Origin: Isochrysis galbana
Taxonomy: Eukaryota > Haptophyta > Isochrysidales > Isochrysidaceae
Assembly (NCBI GenBank): GCA_018136815.1
Contig: CM030942.1
Location: forward strand, 2,501-51,475
DNA length: 48,975 nt
Direction of reading: 5' to 3'
The translations under genes were made by a program, and so were the position numbers. Positions 1-10,453 of this stretch are shown here, piece by piece (within the stretch, counting starts at the first letter, position 1; the number at the start of each line of letters is the position of its first letter). A model generated the notes under the pieces. The model did no database searches. It was not told the origin of the DNA and worked only from the letters and a program-made list of their open reading frames with translations.

Positions 1-907
1 GCCCTGAGCGTGGTTCCTATGCGTGAGTGGCCTGAGGTACGAAGAGCGGCGCAGATGTTCTACCCCGTGCTGCGTGTGCGCCACAACATGTCGGAGGAGC
101 GTGTGGCTCAGCTGATGGTGGACTGGCACGAGCATGGCGAACGCTACATTCTCGGCATGCACCCCCACGGAGTTGTGCCTATTCAAGCCTTTGTGTGGAC
201 AGCATTTTGTGACCAGTACCTACGCAACGACGAGTGGGGCACGCTGTACGGCTTTGGTGGCATGGCAACAGTCGTGACCAGGTACTACACACAAGCACCA
301 TGAGATCAATGGCGGGGCACATCCATTCTCACGCCTCTTAACCCGTTCACTCATTCGTAGGCTGCCGTTTCTTCGCACCCTACTTGGATGGCTCTCGGGC
401 ATCGCAGCCACCTACTCCAATCTCAAGCGCGGTCTGTTGGCGGGCAAGAATCTATACATGCTTCCAGGTGGACTCGCCGAGATCTTCACCGCAGCGCCTG
501 GCACACACATTGCGGTTTGGCGAAGCAGAACGGGCTTAGTGCGCCTTGCTCTTGAAACAGGCGCACGGCTGACTCCTGTTTATGTCTTTGGTGGGAACGA
601 CCTCTTCTTTCAGCTACTTACGTCCAACTCGCAGATTGCGCGCGTCTCGCGCTGGTGTGGTGCCTCTGTCACCTTCTTCTGGGGCCGTTGGTGGTGGTGT
701 CCTTTCGTGCCCCTCACCCTTCCTCAAGGCATGACTCTCGTCCTAGCCGAGCCACTTCCATCCCGCCGGGCGGCCGCAAGCGACGGTAAACCAACTGCCC
801 ATGAGATCAATGCCTTAAAACTAGAATATGAGGCGGCGCTGACCATTCTCTTCGACGCGTACAAAACAGATGCCGGGTATCCGGACGGCAAACTCGTTGT
901 TCTTTAA
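1..907 (+). CDS. DGAT2: DGAT2/MGAT-family acyltransferase, 3' part (5' end outside window)
   Basis: Exons 1-281 and 361-907 with a GT-AG intron at 282-360 (donor ACCAG|GTACT, acceptor TTCGTAG|GCTG). The frame is open to the left window edge, so the N-terminus is missing. The protein carries the HPHG motif of the DGAT2 family (codons 160-171), then an R-TG-VRLAL-TGA-L-PVY-FG block in the second exon, matching the conserved C-terminal region of diacylglycerol/monoacylglycerol acyltransferases. Family knowledge: these ER-membrane enzymes transfer an acyl group from acyl-CoA to DAG or MAG to make storage lipid. The joined reading is LRTLLGWLSG after the junction, and the stop is TAA at 905-907. 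Whether it prefers DAG, MAG or wax alcohol cannot be read from the sequence. No close neighbour shares the pathway. Confidence 0.85.
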
Positions 908-1307
908 TGTGTGTCACAGGGAAGAGTCCCGTGGGCAGGCAGACTTGCGACGAATGGGTGATGACGCCAACAGTCTCAGGGCTTCACGGGGGTATAACGA
1001 AGCGTACTCATGTCGCAGAGAAGGCCCAATGCGGGCGTGGGAGTGCGGCTCGCGGCCCGCGCCCACTAGGAGTCTGGGCCTGATTGATGAGTGCCCAGCC
1101 ACTCATGTCGCAAAGAAGGCGGCTATCCGCTGGTATTAATTAATGTGTTCTCTTCACATGCGTTCATAAAAAACTCTGAAGGTTACTTCACATGCGTTCA
1201 TACTCACACGCTTGCTGCCTTTGCGAGTGTGTTGCCGCTCGCAAGGCGGCTTGCCTTCATTTGGTCTCCTTTCCCTCAGGGTTTCTTCCCGCCTCCCGTG
1301 GGGACTC
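908..1307. other. Intergenic stretch with a dispersed 46 bp repeat
   Basis: This lies between the convergent 3' ends of the DGAT2-like and cytochrome b561 genes. No convincing coding sequence was seen. Positions 1244-1289 match 14312-14357 in the same orientation over 46 bp, beginning AGGCGGCTTGCC. Two short ACATGCGTTCAT repeats lie near 1157-1200. Confidence 0.5.
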
Positions 1308-1927
1308 TCACCCTACCATGAGCCCCCCCGCGAGCACCCCGAAGGAGAGGCCCAGGAGCACAACATACGCGACGAGAACGGCGTCGCCTTGGCTCGGCAT
1401 GAGGGCGCGCCCCGAGAGGGCCTGGTAGACGCCCACGCCGAGCACGGCGTAGCCCGTCCCCTTGTGCGCGACCCGCCACACGGCGCGGCGTGTGGTGCGG
1501 GCGGCGGGCGTGCCGCGCACAAGCGCGTTGAGCGGCTGCAGCAGGGCGAGGGCGAAGGCGACGATCCCGAGCGTGTGATGTGGGTGCGAGAAGTGGCGCC
1601 CTCGGGGCACCGACGCGACGGCGAGCGCGACGCCGGCGGCGGCCACCGCAAGGCCGCTTCCCTGAGAGAGCGGGGGAGGGAGGGAGTGCGTTGTTGGGGT
1701 TTCCTCCTTTTTGGGTGGGAGGGAGGGCCGATGGGGGGCTCGAGGAGGAGAGACACACCTGCACCGCGCGATGCACACGGAGCCAGCGGCCGCCGGTGAG
1801 CCGGGAGCGCCAAGCGAGCGAGAGGAAGGCGCCCGAGGGGAGGAGCACGCCCCACGCGACGGACATGAGCACACCGTGGGCGAGCAGCGGCAAGGCGGAT
1901 GCATGAGGCATGAGGGCCTGGCCACAC
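1308..1927 (-). CDS. Cytochrome b561 domain protein, 3' exons
   Basis: Two exons on the minus strand: 1927-1759 and 1661-1308, with a 97 bp intron at 1662-1758 (GTGCAG|GTGTGT to CTCTCAG|GGAAG). An acceptor-like TATTATAG precedes 1927, so at least one more 5' exon exists that I could not define. About five hydrophobic segments are visible. The conserved histidines of the b561 family are present: HG-LM--AWG-L-P-G, HR-VQ, HHT-LGI--F--LQP-N, and W---HKGTGY. Family knowledge: b561 domains bind two haems and carry electrons across a membrane, often with ascorbate as donor; a DOMON domain is commonly N-terminal. I see no DOMON domain in the region that can be assigned. Stop TGA at 1310-1308. Confidence 0.75.
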
Positions 1928-2490
1928 CTATAATATAAAACAAGTGAATATTATTGCCGTCACTGCGCCACTAGCCATGCACCAACACGCCAACTCGACG
2001 CGCCTGCTTATGGGGGGCGAGAACCATCCCGCCCCCCGCGCTGACGGGCTGAAGCCCGTGCCAGCAGAGGAAGGCGGGCAGGCGGGCTTGGGCGAGGGCG
2101 AGGACGGCGGCGAAAGCGACATCGAGCGAGCGGCGAGAGGCGAGGGTGAGTGAGAGGAGGGCTGTGATGGCAGGGGCTGGTGACTGGTGAGGCGAGGCGA
2201 GTTTGTAGGGTACGAGTGTTACGAGAGCGAGAGCGACGAGAGCGAGAGCGACGGATGACGGCGACTGACGACAGGACGACGGGACGACGGACACGGACAC
2301 GGACACCCAGAAAAACACTCCGACTCTCGCCCCACGACTTTCTCATGTAACTCGACTGAAATCAAACCCAAACACTCCGATCAGACGACGACGGACAACG
2401 ATCAAAGGGCGATCCGTCGGCGATCTCGTCTGGAAGGTGAATCGCACCATAACGGAAACGAGGGGCAATCTTGCTACGCAGGATCCCAAT
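1928..2490. other. Upstream region of the b561 gene, exon not resolved
   Basis: GC-rich sequence that should hold the missing 5' exon(s) of the b561 gene on the minus strand. Several overlapping open frames exist there, all of biased composition (arginine/serine/proline-rich), and none shows a recognisable domain. A degenerate CGAGAG/ACGACG simple-repeat patch lies at about 2215-2300. Confidence 0.35.
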
Positions 2491-2803
2491 GTCGGAGCGA
2501 AGCTCGTTTCCTCATTGGAAACGAGTCGCGGAGGCGCACCGGCGGCTAGCGCGGCGCACGGTTCATCCGGGGAGCCCGGAACGGGCTCATCGGGAGAACG
2601 GGGAGGGCATATGACGGGCATGTGAAATGGACGGGAGAGTGGCACGGAACGCGAACCGGAGGGACGGAGGACGTAGAAAAGGGCGCGGCGAGCAAATACC
2701 GCTTGACTGGGACTCGTAGGGACTCGTAGACTCAAAAGGATGACTCGGGAGACTCGGGGCTTGGGGGTACTCGGGGGGCTGCAGGTCACCAACAGGCGAT
2801 ACA
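2491..2803 (+). repeat. ~313 bp dispersed repeat, copy 1
   Basis: Begins GTCGGAGCGAAGCTCGTTTC and ends just after CAACAGGCGATACA. It matches 6139-6449 in direct orientation, at roughly 90% or better by eye, with scattered substitutions and short indels. It contains the palindromic GAAACGAG/CTCGTTTC pair and a CACCGGCGGCTAGCGCGGCGC block that recurs at about 14889-14910. It could be a short non-autonomous element; no target duplication was recognised. Confidence 0.8.
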
Positions 2804-2869
2804 GTAGGTAAAAACACACAAAACAACACTCTGCACTCAAACATTAACAGTAACAGGCCGGAAACATAT

Positions 2870-4084
2870 GTTAAACGAACCCTCTCTGGTGAGCAGAATC
2901 AGGAGTGTCCACCAGAAAAAGAGGAAAGAGAGAGAGAGAGCGAGAGAACGAGGGCTCGAGGGTCAAAACACAATTCGGACTCTGGCTCGGACTTACGGAA
3001 TAAACTCCGGTGCCCTCGCGAATCCCGCCTCGAGCCCCCCCCTCCTCACCCCATTAAGCCAGCATGTACCGGCAACCCCCCCATTGAAGTTGCGGTTTAT
3101 TTATTTCAAGTTTTGGGGAGCTGTGAAAAGAAAACTGATTTTTTTTCAGTTTTGGAACGGAGGTAGTATTTAGAAAGTCACAAAAACTATTTGCGAACCA
3201 TAAATAAGCCCCGGGTCCGCGGGCCCCGGGTCCCCCCCCCACGGGGGCCAATCCTGAGCACCGCACATCCCCTCCTTACCCCCTTGCTTTGAAGAAGGTC
3301 TGAGTGGCCGGATGTTGCCGCGCATGAGTGAGCTAGGGGGCATACATAGGTCCAGGTTCACGCATAGCTTTGCGTGGTGCAGGCCACTGTAGTCGCTGCA
3401 ATGCGCAATGCGTACAGCAGCTTTTGACCTGTTTTTGTTTTTAGCCTGTCTGTCTTTCTGGCCCCCGGGGGGGCGAATCCTGACCACCGCACATCCCCTC
3501 CTTACCCCCTTGCCGATCGCCGTCGCCGTCGCGCGCCTCGTTGCCATCGCGCGCCTCCTCGCCGTCGCGCGCCTCCTCGCCGTTACACGTCACACTTTTC
3601 GCTATCGCCGCGCCCAGCATCGCCGTCGCATCCCTCATCGCCGACGCGCGCCTGGCCGTACGCGTGCGTGTGTGTGTGCAAAACTACACTTACACTTGAG
3701 TTTGTGTGTTTGCCTTGTGTGTTGCTTGTTTGCTGTAGTCCAAGTACGAGAACGAGAGCGCCGCACAGCGGCACAGCGGCGAAGAGCTCGGCGAAGGCGC
3801 CGCGGTTAGAAGAGGCGTCGACGCCCAAAAAACCAAAAATAAGACGGATAAAGGCCTTACCTTTGCCCTTACCCCCTCGCACCCTGTCGTAAGGCCATTA
3901 TGCAGCCATAATGCCCTTATTGGAGTTTGGCCTACTACCGTGGAGGTGCTTGCAGTGGCCCAATGGCCGTATGTATCCCTGCCCTTGTGACATAAGGCCC
4001 TTATGGGGGTTAGGCCCTTACTTTTAAGTCCCTTAAACGTAGGGTAATTGTGCCACCCCTTGGTGGGTACCGGTCGGCGGTGCC
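2870..4084. other. Intergenic, repeat-rich; no gene recognised
   Basis: Holds GA-rich and C-rich simple sequence, a ~50 bp direct duplication (3239-3289 and 3464-3512, sharing ACCGCACATCCCCTCCTTAC), a CGCGCCTCNTCGCCGTCG-like tandem stretch at 3525-3600, and a run of degenerate palindromes built on TAAGGCC(N)TTA between about 3845 and 4035. The palindrome cluster sits directly upstream of the start codon at 4085 and may be promoter or 5' leader. That is inference only. Confidence 0.4.
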
Positions 4085-5813
4085 ATGGCCGACGCGGACC
4101 CCGACTGGTGGGTAGGGCTGGGGGATGAGTACGAGGAAGAGAGGCCCCTCGCCCAAGCCTCCCTCTCGGCCAGTCGCACACTCAATCGAGCGGCGGCCGA
4201 GCTGCGCGAACTGCGCATCTCCGAGCAGGCAGCTGGCGCTGGCCAAAAGCCAGCGTCAGAGCTGCATCACTCTGTGTCCTCTTCGAGCGTGGCATGCTCG
4301 TCACTGCTGAACAACAGCTTGCGAGATGGATCTGCTGCCAACCACCAAAGGGCACATGCACTCGGCACTCATGCCCCAGTCACTTCGCCCGGCTTCCCGC
4401 CACGCAAACGGCAGTGCCCGGCCGTCGCCTCTCCTGCTGATCCCAGTTGCGCAGCGCTCTCTCAAAGCCAATCCATGCCTTCTGCTGTCTGCGATGAGAA
4501 GGGTCCATCGTCACGGCTCTTAAGACAAATCGAATGGCTGCTAGCATCTCGTACAGACAACGCAGATGACACCGACGCTCGTTTCAGCGCTGCGATCGAA
4601 GGGATTGTAGAGGAGGCTACCAAGCGCGTTTCAACTGCAGAGAAGGCTGCAGCAGATGCACAAAATGAGTCCAGCCGGCTTGCACTCCTGTTACAAGCAG
4701 CGCCTTCGCCCGAGGCACTCGGTGTGCAGGTGGCCAATGCGAGGGAAGCGCGCGCAGCCCAGCGCGAGGCTGAGGCCAAGCTGCGACTATGCATGAAAAA
4801 GTTGCAAGCCGTTGAGCGTGAAGCGCTAGATCAAGGTGTAGTCCTCTCCGAGGCCACGCCATCGGGTCGACTAACCCCTCAGGATGCAGCGAACCGGAAG
4901 GCGTCTGACACGGCTCTGCGCAGATATCATCGTGCTGGTTGTTCGTCCCGCACGTACCCTGTCGCCCCAGGATCCATCCAAGGGCAGGGCCAACAAGGCG
5001 CAGACTTGTCGACCTCTCGTGCCGCATCCCACAAGGCAACAATGCCTGAAATCGATGAGCATACCCGTGCGCTCGTCAGATTCTATCATGATGTCGCAAG
5101 TGTCGTCGGTTCGAGAAGTGCGAATTTGCCTCCCAACCCTGACCGCATCAAGGAGGTCCTCGACATCGTGCGCAACGTTGAGGCTGCATCCAAAAGGTTT
5201 AAGGACCTTGAAGAAGCATTGAGTCGATGTCAATCAGCGCTGAGCTCACGGGACATGGCCTCTGTTCGCGTCGACACGCCACAGGTGCTGCCGCTAGATG
5301 CCCTGCTTTTTGCCAACCTGCGTCGCTCCTTACTGTGCACTGCGCTGCGAATATTCTTGCGGACCTGACAAAAAGGTCTACTCCAGCCTTTTGCACCTTC
5401 GCTTCCATGTGTCCTTCTCTCAGGACGTGGCCAACGAAGTGGAGCGTATGGTCACTGAGGAAACCAGACGTGCCGCGACCTCTCATGCGGAAGAGGCATC
5501 AGAATACGTTCTCGATGAGCTCCGTCACGAGCTCGGTGTGAAGAATTTGTCTGATGTGCTCATTCGCGTCCACCAACTAGGAGAGGCTCTAAATCGCTCG
5601 CTCGCTGTGTTCGCTCAACTACGAGTCGCGCTTGGGCTGAATGCAAACGCCACGGTTCAAGAATGCATCGGTGCGGCGAGTCAAGTACAGGCGACTTGCA
5701 AGAGGTCGGTGACGTTGTTGCACTTGCTATGCGGGGAACTGCAAGTCAACTCACCGGACGCAGTTTATCCAGCGGTCAGGCGCCTTGTAGCTCAGTGCGA
5801 ACATGATGTATGA
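4085..5813 (+). CDS. Coiled-coil protein of unknown function, two exons
   Basis: Exon 1 is 4085-5284 (400 codons); the intron is 5285-5423 (CCACAG|GTGCTG to TTCTCTCAG|GACGTG); exon 2 is 5424-5813. Phase is 0 on both sides, giving 529 residues. The start ATG sits in CCATGGCC. The N-terminus is acidic and Trp-containing (MADADPDWW), followed by a serine/alanine-rich region. A long Glu/Lys/Ala/Leu-rich region from about residue 140 to 250 and again from about 330 to 430 reads as coiled coil. No catalytic motif is visible and I do not recognise the family. A cytoskeletal, centrosomal or kinetochore role would fit the composition but is a guess. The gene lies between the two copies of the ~313 bp repeat. 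Confidence 0.7.
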
Positions 5814-6138
5814 GATTGCTCAATGAGCGCCCCTCAAAAGCAGTCTAGAAGGCTAGATGTATCTGCATGTGACATAATCTCGGTCGTGTCGATCATATTT
5901 ACACATTGGTGGTCATGGTGGAAGGACTTGAGTCCAAGTGATAGTGGAAGTGTTTGCGACCGCCTTGGTACCACTACCACGCATGACTTGAGCCGCAGAG
6001 TGATCAACTGTCCCCCATCTTCCGAGTATCATGCGACGCACCGTTCCTTCCATGCGGTGGCCCTCACCGAGGCCACCGCCGCCCTCTTCCAAGAGTTCAT
6101 GCCCGTAGGCTATTGTTATTTTGTTACAGTGTTATGTT
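5814..6138. other. Short 3' flank of the coiled-coil gene
   Basis: Moderate-GC sequence after the stop codon at 5811-5813. No gene, RNA or clear repeat was recognised. It probably contains the 3' UTR. Confidence 0.4.
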
Positions 6139-6449
6139 GTCGGAGCGAAGCTCGTTTCCTCTTCGGAAACGAGCCGCGGAGGCGCACCGGCGGCTAGCGC
6201 GGCGCACAGCTCACCCGGGGAGCCCGGGACGGGCTCATCGGGGGAACGGGGAGGGCAAACGACGGGCATGTGAAATGGACGGAGAAGTGGCACGGAACGC
6301 AAATCGGAGGGACGGAGGACGTAGGGAGGGCGCGGCGAGCAGATACCGCTTGATTGGGACTCGTAGGGACTCGTAGACTCGAAAGGATGACTCGGAAGAC
6401 TCGGGGTTTGGGGGTACTCAAGGGGCTGCAGGTCACCAACAGGCGATAC
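6139..6449 (+). repeat. ~313 bp dispersed repeat, copy 2
   Basis: Direct copy of 2491-2803, running from GTCGGAGCGAAGCTCG to CAACAGGCGATACA. It lies about 60 bp upstream of the LINE 5' hairpin at 6508. With copy 1 it brackets the coiled-coil gene, so homologous exchange between the copies could delete or duplicate that gene. Confidence 0.8.
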
Positions 6450-6507
6450 AACGCCGAACAACAAGTCGCCAGACAACCTGAACAAGTTCACATCTCAACA
6501 AGTTCAA

Positions 6508-6525
6508 CTATCAGTAAACTGATAG
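6508..6525 (+). promoter_or_regulatory. 5' leader stem-loop of LINE-like element (copy 1)
   Basis: An 8 bp perfect stem, CTATCAGT / ACTGATAG with a 2 nt loop, is followed 4 nt later by ATGGAGCGCGCGCCG, the start of ORF1 (ATG at 6530). The same arrangement with different stem sequence occurs at 40855-40872 and, on the minus strand, at 24388-24369. Confidence 0.8.
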
Positions 6526-7493
6526 GGTCATGGAGCGCGCGCCGCCTCCCGCCCTCGCTGCCGCGGCCCTCGCCGCGATGGACGAAGCTCTCATGGACAC
6601 GCCGCTGTCGCCGAAGCGACCGCGCCAGGACGACCCCCCCAGCCAGGTGGGCACAAGAGCCGGCGGGCCACGCCCGCACAACGCCGAGAACAGAGAGAGC
6701 ACGACCTGCATGCTGGTTGACAGCATGCAGCACACACAATCCACATCCCACAGCCACACCAGACACACCTCCCCAGCGGGGCGATCCATCAGGGAAGGCC
6801 TCCGGGCCTGGACCCTACACAGCCGTGGTACCGCCCTCGCGCTCCGGCGCGAGGTGCTGGCCCGGCACCAACACATTCAAAACCCCAAGGGGGGCATGAC
6901 GTACCAAAACATGGGGCCCAACATGGAACAGATGTGGACCCCCTGGGGGGGGGCCAAGGACAGCACAGGACACAGGAGATGGAACGAAGGGGAAGCTCCC
7001 CAACGTAGCTGACGGGCCGGAGGTCAGACGCGCCTCAGACGCACAACCGACGGACATAACACTGGCCAAAGAGGCCCAGCACAACAAACACCAGCACAAA
7101 CAAGAGCCAACACAAAACACCCAACACACGCAACCCTCGAAAAAGGGCGACACCGACTCGGACCCAACAATTCCCATGGACCCTAATGAGATTAGACCAC
7201 ACATGGGACTAACCACACTCCCCACCCCGGCCACTCAGGTGGCCCTCCTCGACGAAGACCTCGAGCCCATGCCCGAGGAGGAGGCAGAGTTTCCCATTGA
7301 CCAGAAGATCATCATTTCCTTCACGGCCTACGAAAAGGGCCACAAAGCCAAGGACGAAGAGACCCTCGGGGCCATCGTCGCGCATCTCAACAAGAAGTCG
7401 CGTTCCGTCAAAAGAGGACCACAATCTGTTTTCTTTTTAGTTATGAACAATAGTGGTACAAAACAAAGCTGTGCATATAAACTTTTTTTAACA

Positions 7494-7765
7494 TAAAGTC
7501 GCCGTATACGAGATGTTTCGTTTACGCAGCACATGTGATTACTTGCAATCATTGAGCACGCCGTGCGTATGCGCATCGACTTCCCCCTCGCGAGGGCGCC
7601 GTGCGTGCGCATAGAAACTTTTTTCCCTAAGGCCCACATTAACGTAAAGTAGCCATATACGAGACGTTTCGTTTGCGCAGCACGTGTGATTGCTTGCAAT
7701 CATTGTGCACGCCGTGCGTATGCACATCGGCTCCCCCCCCCGCGGGGCGCCGTGCGTGCGCATAG
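7494..7765 (+). repeat. Two tandem 121 bp subterminal units of the TIR element
   Basis: Unit 1 is 7494-7614 and unit 2 is 7645-7765. Both run from TAAAGT(C/A)GCC through GATGTTTCG-like and GATT-CTTGCAATCATT to GCGCCGTGCGTGCGCATAG. Mirror copies lie at about 9906-10040 and 10083-10165. Each unit contains a CGCCGTGCG...CGCACGGCG palindromic potential. Subterminal repeats of this kind are typical transposase-binding arrays in TIR elements. Confidence 0.75.
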
Positions 7766-8065
7766 CAACTTCCAGGAAGGTGCACGCCGTGCGTTCACTC
7801 TTTCCGCGGGGGGACTCTGGACGCAGAGGCGGTCGGGAACCGCGGGGGCACCCCTGGGACCGGGGAAAATATTACCGTATATTGCGAAAACACTAACGTA
7901 AACAATCGAGGTCTTGGGGTCTCTCCGCTCCCCCGGGGCCCCCTCCCCCGGGTCCCCTCCTCCCCCTCTCATCGACCTACCAGAGAGAGACGGCTCCTAC
8001 TGCCTGCCTCCCTCCTCCCTCCTCGCTCACCCTCCAGCTCTCTCCTCGCCCTCGTCTTCCTCACG

Positions 8066-8428
8066 ATGGTGACGACTCGGCGCGCATCGGTACGGTCCTC
8101 CGTCCTCTCGTCTCGTGCTCCTGCTTGCTGGTTTCGTTCGACTCGCTCGACACCGCCACCTGTCGACTGGACGCCGAGCGCAAGCGCTGCTCGCACGACT
8201 CGTTCCTCTTCCTGCTCCAAGGGCGCGGCGGAGGAGGCGGATCCTGTTCGCGTTCCTGATGCCGAGGAGGAGGCCCTTTCCCCGACCGATGAGGCCACCA
8301 CCACCACCACCGACGAGGACTCCGGGCCTGTGGGAGGAGAAGAGGAGAACGAGGACTGTGCGTCGGACGCTCCAGGTCTTCTTGTTCCCATCGCGCGGGT
8401 TGCGGATGTCGAGGAGCCAGCCGTCTGA
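8066..8428 (+). CDS. Open frame inside the TIR element, possibly a 5' exon of the ankyrin gene
   Basis: ATG at 8066 opens a 120-codon frame rich in Ser, Thr, Arg and acidic residues, ending TGA at 8426-8428. It contains a run of Thr codons. No domain was recognised. It lies immediately upstream of the AT-richer ankyrin frame, which lacks its own upstream ATG, so the two may be joined by splicing. I could not find a donor/acceptor pair giving a clean phase. Confidence 0.3.
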   Translation: MVTTRRASVRSSVLSSRAPACWFRSTRSTPPPVDWTPSASAARTTRSSSCSKGAAEEADPVRVPDAEEEALSPTDEATTTTTDEDSGPVGGEEENEDCASDAPGLLVPIARVADVEEPAV

Positions 8429-9237
8429 GGGATATCGCGAAAGGGTTAAAAATCAGAATTGACAATTTTCATCAATTAGAGAAGCTTTCTGAACGACTAA
8501 GTACTTTCACAGTAGACGCATTAGATAAAGACCTCATTGATTATGGTAAACGCGCCATTCTAGTAGGTAACTTGAAGTCACTGTGGATAGTCTTGAACTC
8601 GCTCCAAGATGCAACTAGTATTAATCAACCACACGGGGCGTGCGGTGATACGTTGCTAGATTTGGCGACTAGGCGTATGGACTACAGAGCGGTCCAACTC
8701 TTGTTAACTCATGGAGCAACTGCTACTGTTGTAGATTGTACACAACACACGCCGCTGCACCATGCAGCAAGGAATGGTGACATCCAACTTGTAGCCACGC
8801 TGACAGATGTGTCAGATGTTAACGCACAAAACAAATGGGGCGAGACTCCTCTTCACATTGCGGCGCAGAAAGGCCATGCGGACTGCGTAAGTTTTCTCAT
8901 AGAACGCGGAGCTGATGTCAACATTAAAGGGTATGTATATCAAAACACTCCATTGCATATGGCAGCGGAGAAAGGACACCTTGCGTGTGTCGAACTTCTT
9001 GTCAATACAGAAATTATTAATCTTCGAAATCGCCTCGGTTATTCTCCTCTTCATCTTGCGGCGATGGGTGGTCACGCGCAATGTGTCGCGTTTCTCATCG
9101 ATCAAGGAGCGAACGTCAATAACGTGGCTAACAATCTACAAACTCCATTGCGTTCAATCATCACGCGCATAAGAGACCAGCGATACTCTGAAGTACATCA
9201 AATTCTAATCCGAGCGATTGTCGCTAATGACGTGTAA
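8422..9237 (+). CDS. Ankyrin-repeat protein (cargo of the TIR element), start undefined
   Basis: The reading frame is open from 8293 (stop TGA at 8290-8292) to TAA at 9235-9237. No ATG occurs in frame before 8677, so the true start is either a spliced upstream exon or an internal codon. Convincing protein sequence begins near 8422 (RLRDIAKGLKIR). At least five ankyrin repeats follow: GDTLLDLA, HTPLHHAARNGD, GETPLHIAAQKGH, NTPLHMAAEKGH and GYSPLHLAAMGGH, then a degenerate QTPLRSI unit. Ankyrin repeats mediate protein-protein contact. Base composition is clearly more AT-rich than the surrounding sequence, and the boundary is sharp near 8440. Large DNA viruses and bacteria often carry such genes, so capture from an outside source is possible but unproven. 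Confidence 0.65.
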   Translation, partial: RLRDIAKGLKIRIDNFHQLEKLSERLSTFTVDALDKDLIDYGKRAILVGNLKSLWIVLNSLQDATSINQPHGACGDTLLDLATRRMDYRAVQLLLTHGATATVVDCTQHTPLHHAARNGDIQLVATLTDVSDVNAQNKWGETPLHIAAQKGHADCVSFLIERGADVNIKGYVYQNTPLHMAAEKGHLACVELLVNTEIINLRNRLGYSPLHLAAMGGHAQCVAFLIDQGANVNNVANNLQTPLRSIITRIRDQRYSEVHQILIRAIVANDV

Positions 9238-9584
9238 CGAAACTGTTTTGGCATGGGGCAGGCATCCACTCAGATTTCAGAGGGTACCACTTGGGAAGGC
9301 AGGCTCACAAAATCGATGAGGATGTATGAGTGTTGACGCAAAAGGGAGCTTCGGACAGACGAGGTTTGGGGGGCATTTTGCGCTCAATCAGCGTGGCCCA
9401 TGACCGATGTCGAGGAGGTCGGGTTGGATAACCCATGCGCTCGATGCCACACGTGCATTTGCGCTTGGTGGAAGTCTGGGAGCGCTCTTCGAGTTGAAAC
9501 TGGTTGGAGTGAGCGCCTGGCGATGCAGCGCTCGTGGTGACCGGTGTGTGCATGAGCATTTCGATGGACGAGCAATAGGTGAGG

Positions 9585-9750
9585 AAGGGGCACGAGGAAG
9601 GGCAGGAAGGGCAGGGCAGGAGGAAGAGCAGGAAGGGCAGGGCAGGAGGAAGGGCAGGAGGAAGGGCAGGAGGAAGGGGGCAGGAGGAAGGGGGCAGGAG
9701 GAAGGGGGCAGGAGGAAGGGGCACGAGGAAGGGGGCAGGAGGAAGGGCAG
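9585..9750 (+). repeat. GGAAGGGCAGGA-type minisatellite
   Basis: Tandem degenerate units of 11-17 bp (GCAGGAGGAAGGG and variants) lie inside the TIR element, 3' of the ankyrin frame. The block is purine-only on the plus strand apart from scattered C. Confidence 0.8.
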
Positions 9751-10453
9751 GTCCTTCCGCACTTTTCGCCAAGAAGGAACGGCGTGCAGAAAAAGTTGTT
9801 ATGCTGCATGATGAGTGGCAATCACACTTTGTTCCGCCCGTCCTCCGCGCCCAGAGTTCCCCCGCGAAAAGAGTGAACGCACGGCGTGCACCTTCCTGGA
9901 AGTTGCTATGCGCACGCACGGCGCCCCCGCGGGGGGTGCGCCGGTGCACATCGCGCCGTGCCCACGCACGGCGTGCACATGTGATTGCAAGTCATCACAG
10001 GCGCTGTGTAACGAAACATCTCTTATATGGCCAGTTTACGTAGTTGTGGGCCGCAGGGGCTACACACATGGAACGGGTTGACATGCGCGCGCACGGCGTA
10101 TCCGCGGGGGGACCGATGCACATCGCGCCGTGCCCATGCACGGCGTGCACCGATGTGATTAGCGAAGAAGCTTTGACGGCCTCTCTCTCTTATAATTTTA
10201 ACAAGATCTAATGTTAAACAACTACAATACAACTGTGGACATTTGATCGCTCAATTCTACTGATGTCCCACTATTGACGGAACGACACCTAGCTAGAGGG
10301 CGTTGACCTCGAGCCAGACTTCTTGTCCAAGAGCGCCTCCGGGCCGTGGGAAATTCTCGTAACAGCGGACTGCGCCAATCAATTTCGCGAAAAATACAAA
10401 GACGTAGCGGATTTCCGCAAGGCAGGCATCCCGTGCCCGATAGCGGTTAAATA

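Larger units (their letters stand above)
7398..10295. mobile_element. ~2.9 kb TIR element inserted in LINE ORF1, carrying an ankyrin-repeat frame
   Basis: Boundaries are inferred from ORF1 continuity: the last ORF1 codon on the left is AAG at 7395-7397 and the next on the right is GAG at 10296. Terminal sequences are inverted. The left end has GTTCCGTCAAAAGAGG and the right end, read in reverse complement, has GTTCCGTCAATAGTGG. Inside lie long imperfect inverted arms (about 7398-7835 and 9836-10295) containing CACGCCGTGCG palindromes, the CCCCGCGGGG core and the TTCCAGGAAGGTGCACGCC block in mirror order. No clean target duplication and no transposase domain are visible, so it is either non-autonomous or of a type I do not recognise. 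The internal sequence holds an ankyrin-repeat frame and a minisatellite. Confidence 0.75.

Noticed and set aside
3090..3175. Stowaway-type MITE end (TTTTGGAACGGAGGTAGTA)
   Set aside because: Only one arm is visible and no matching inverted arm or TA duplication was found; the resemblance to the plant consensus is probably chance.
9585..9750. CRISPR-like array
   Set aside because: Units are 11-17 bp, contiguous and without unique spacers; it is a purine minisatellite in a eukaryotic context. The 22 bp array at 45379 is rejected for the same reason.
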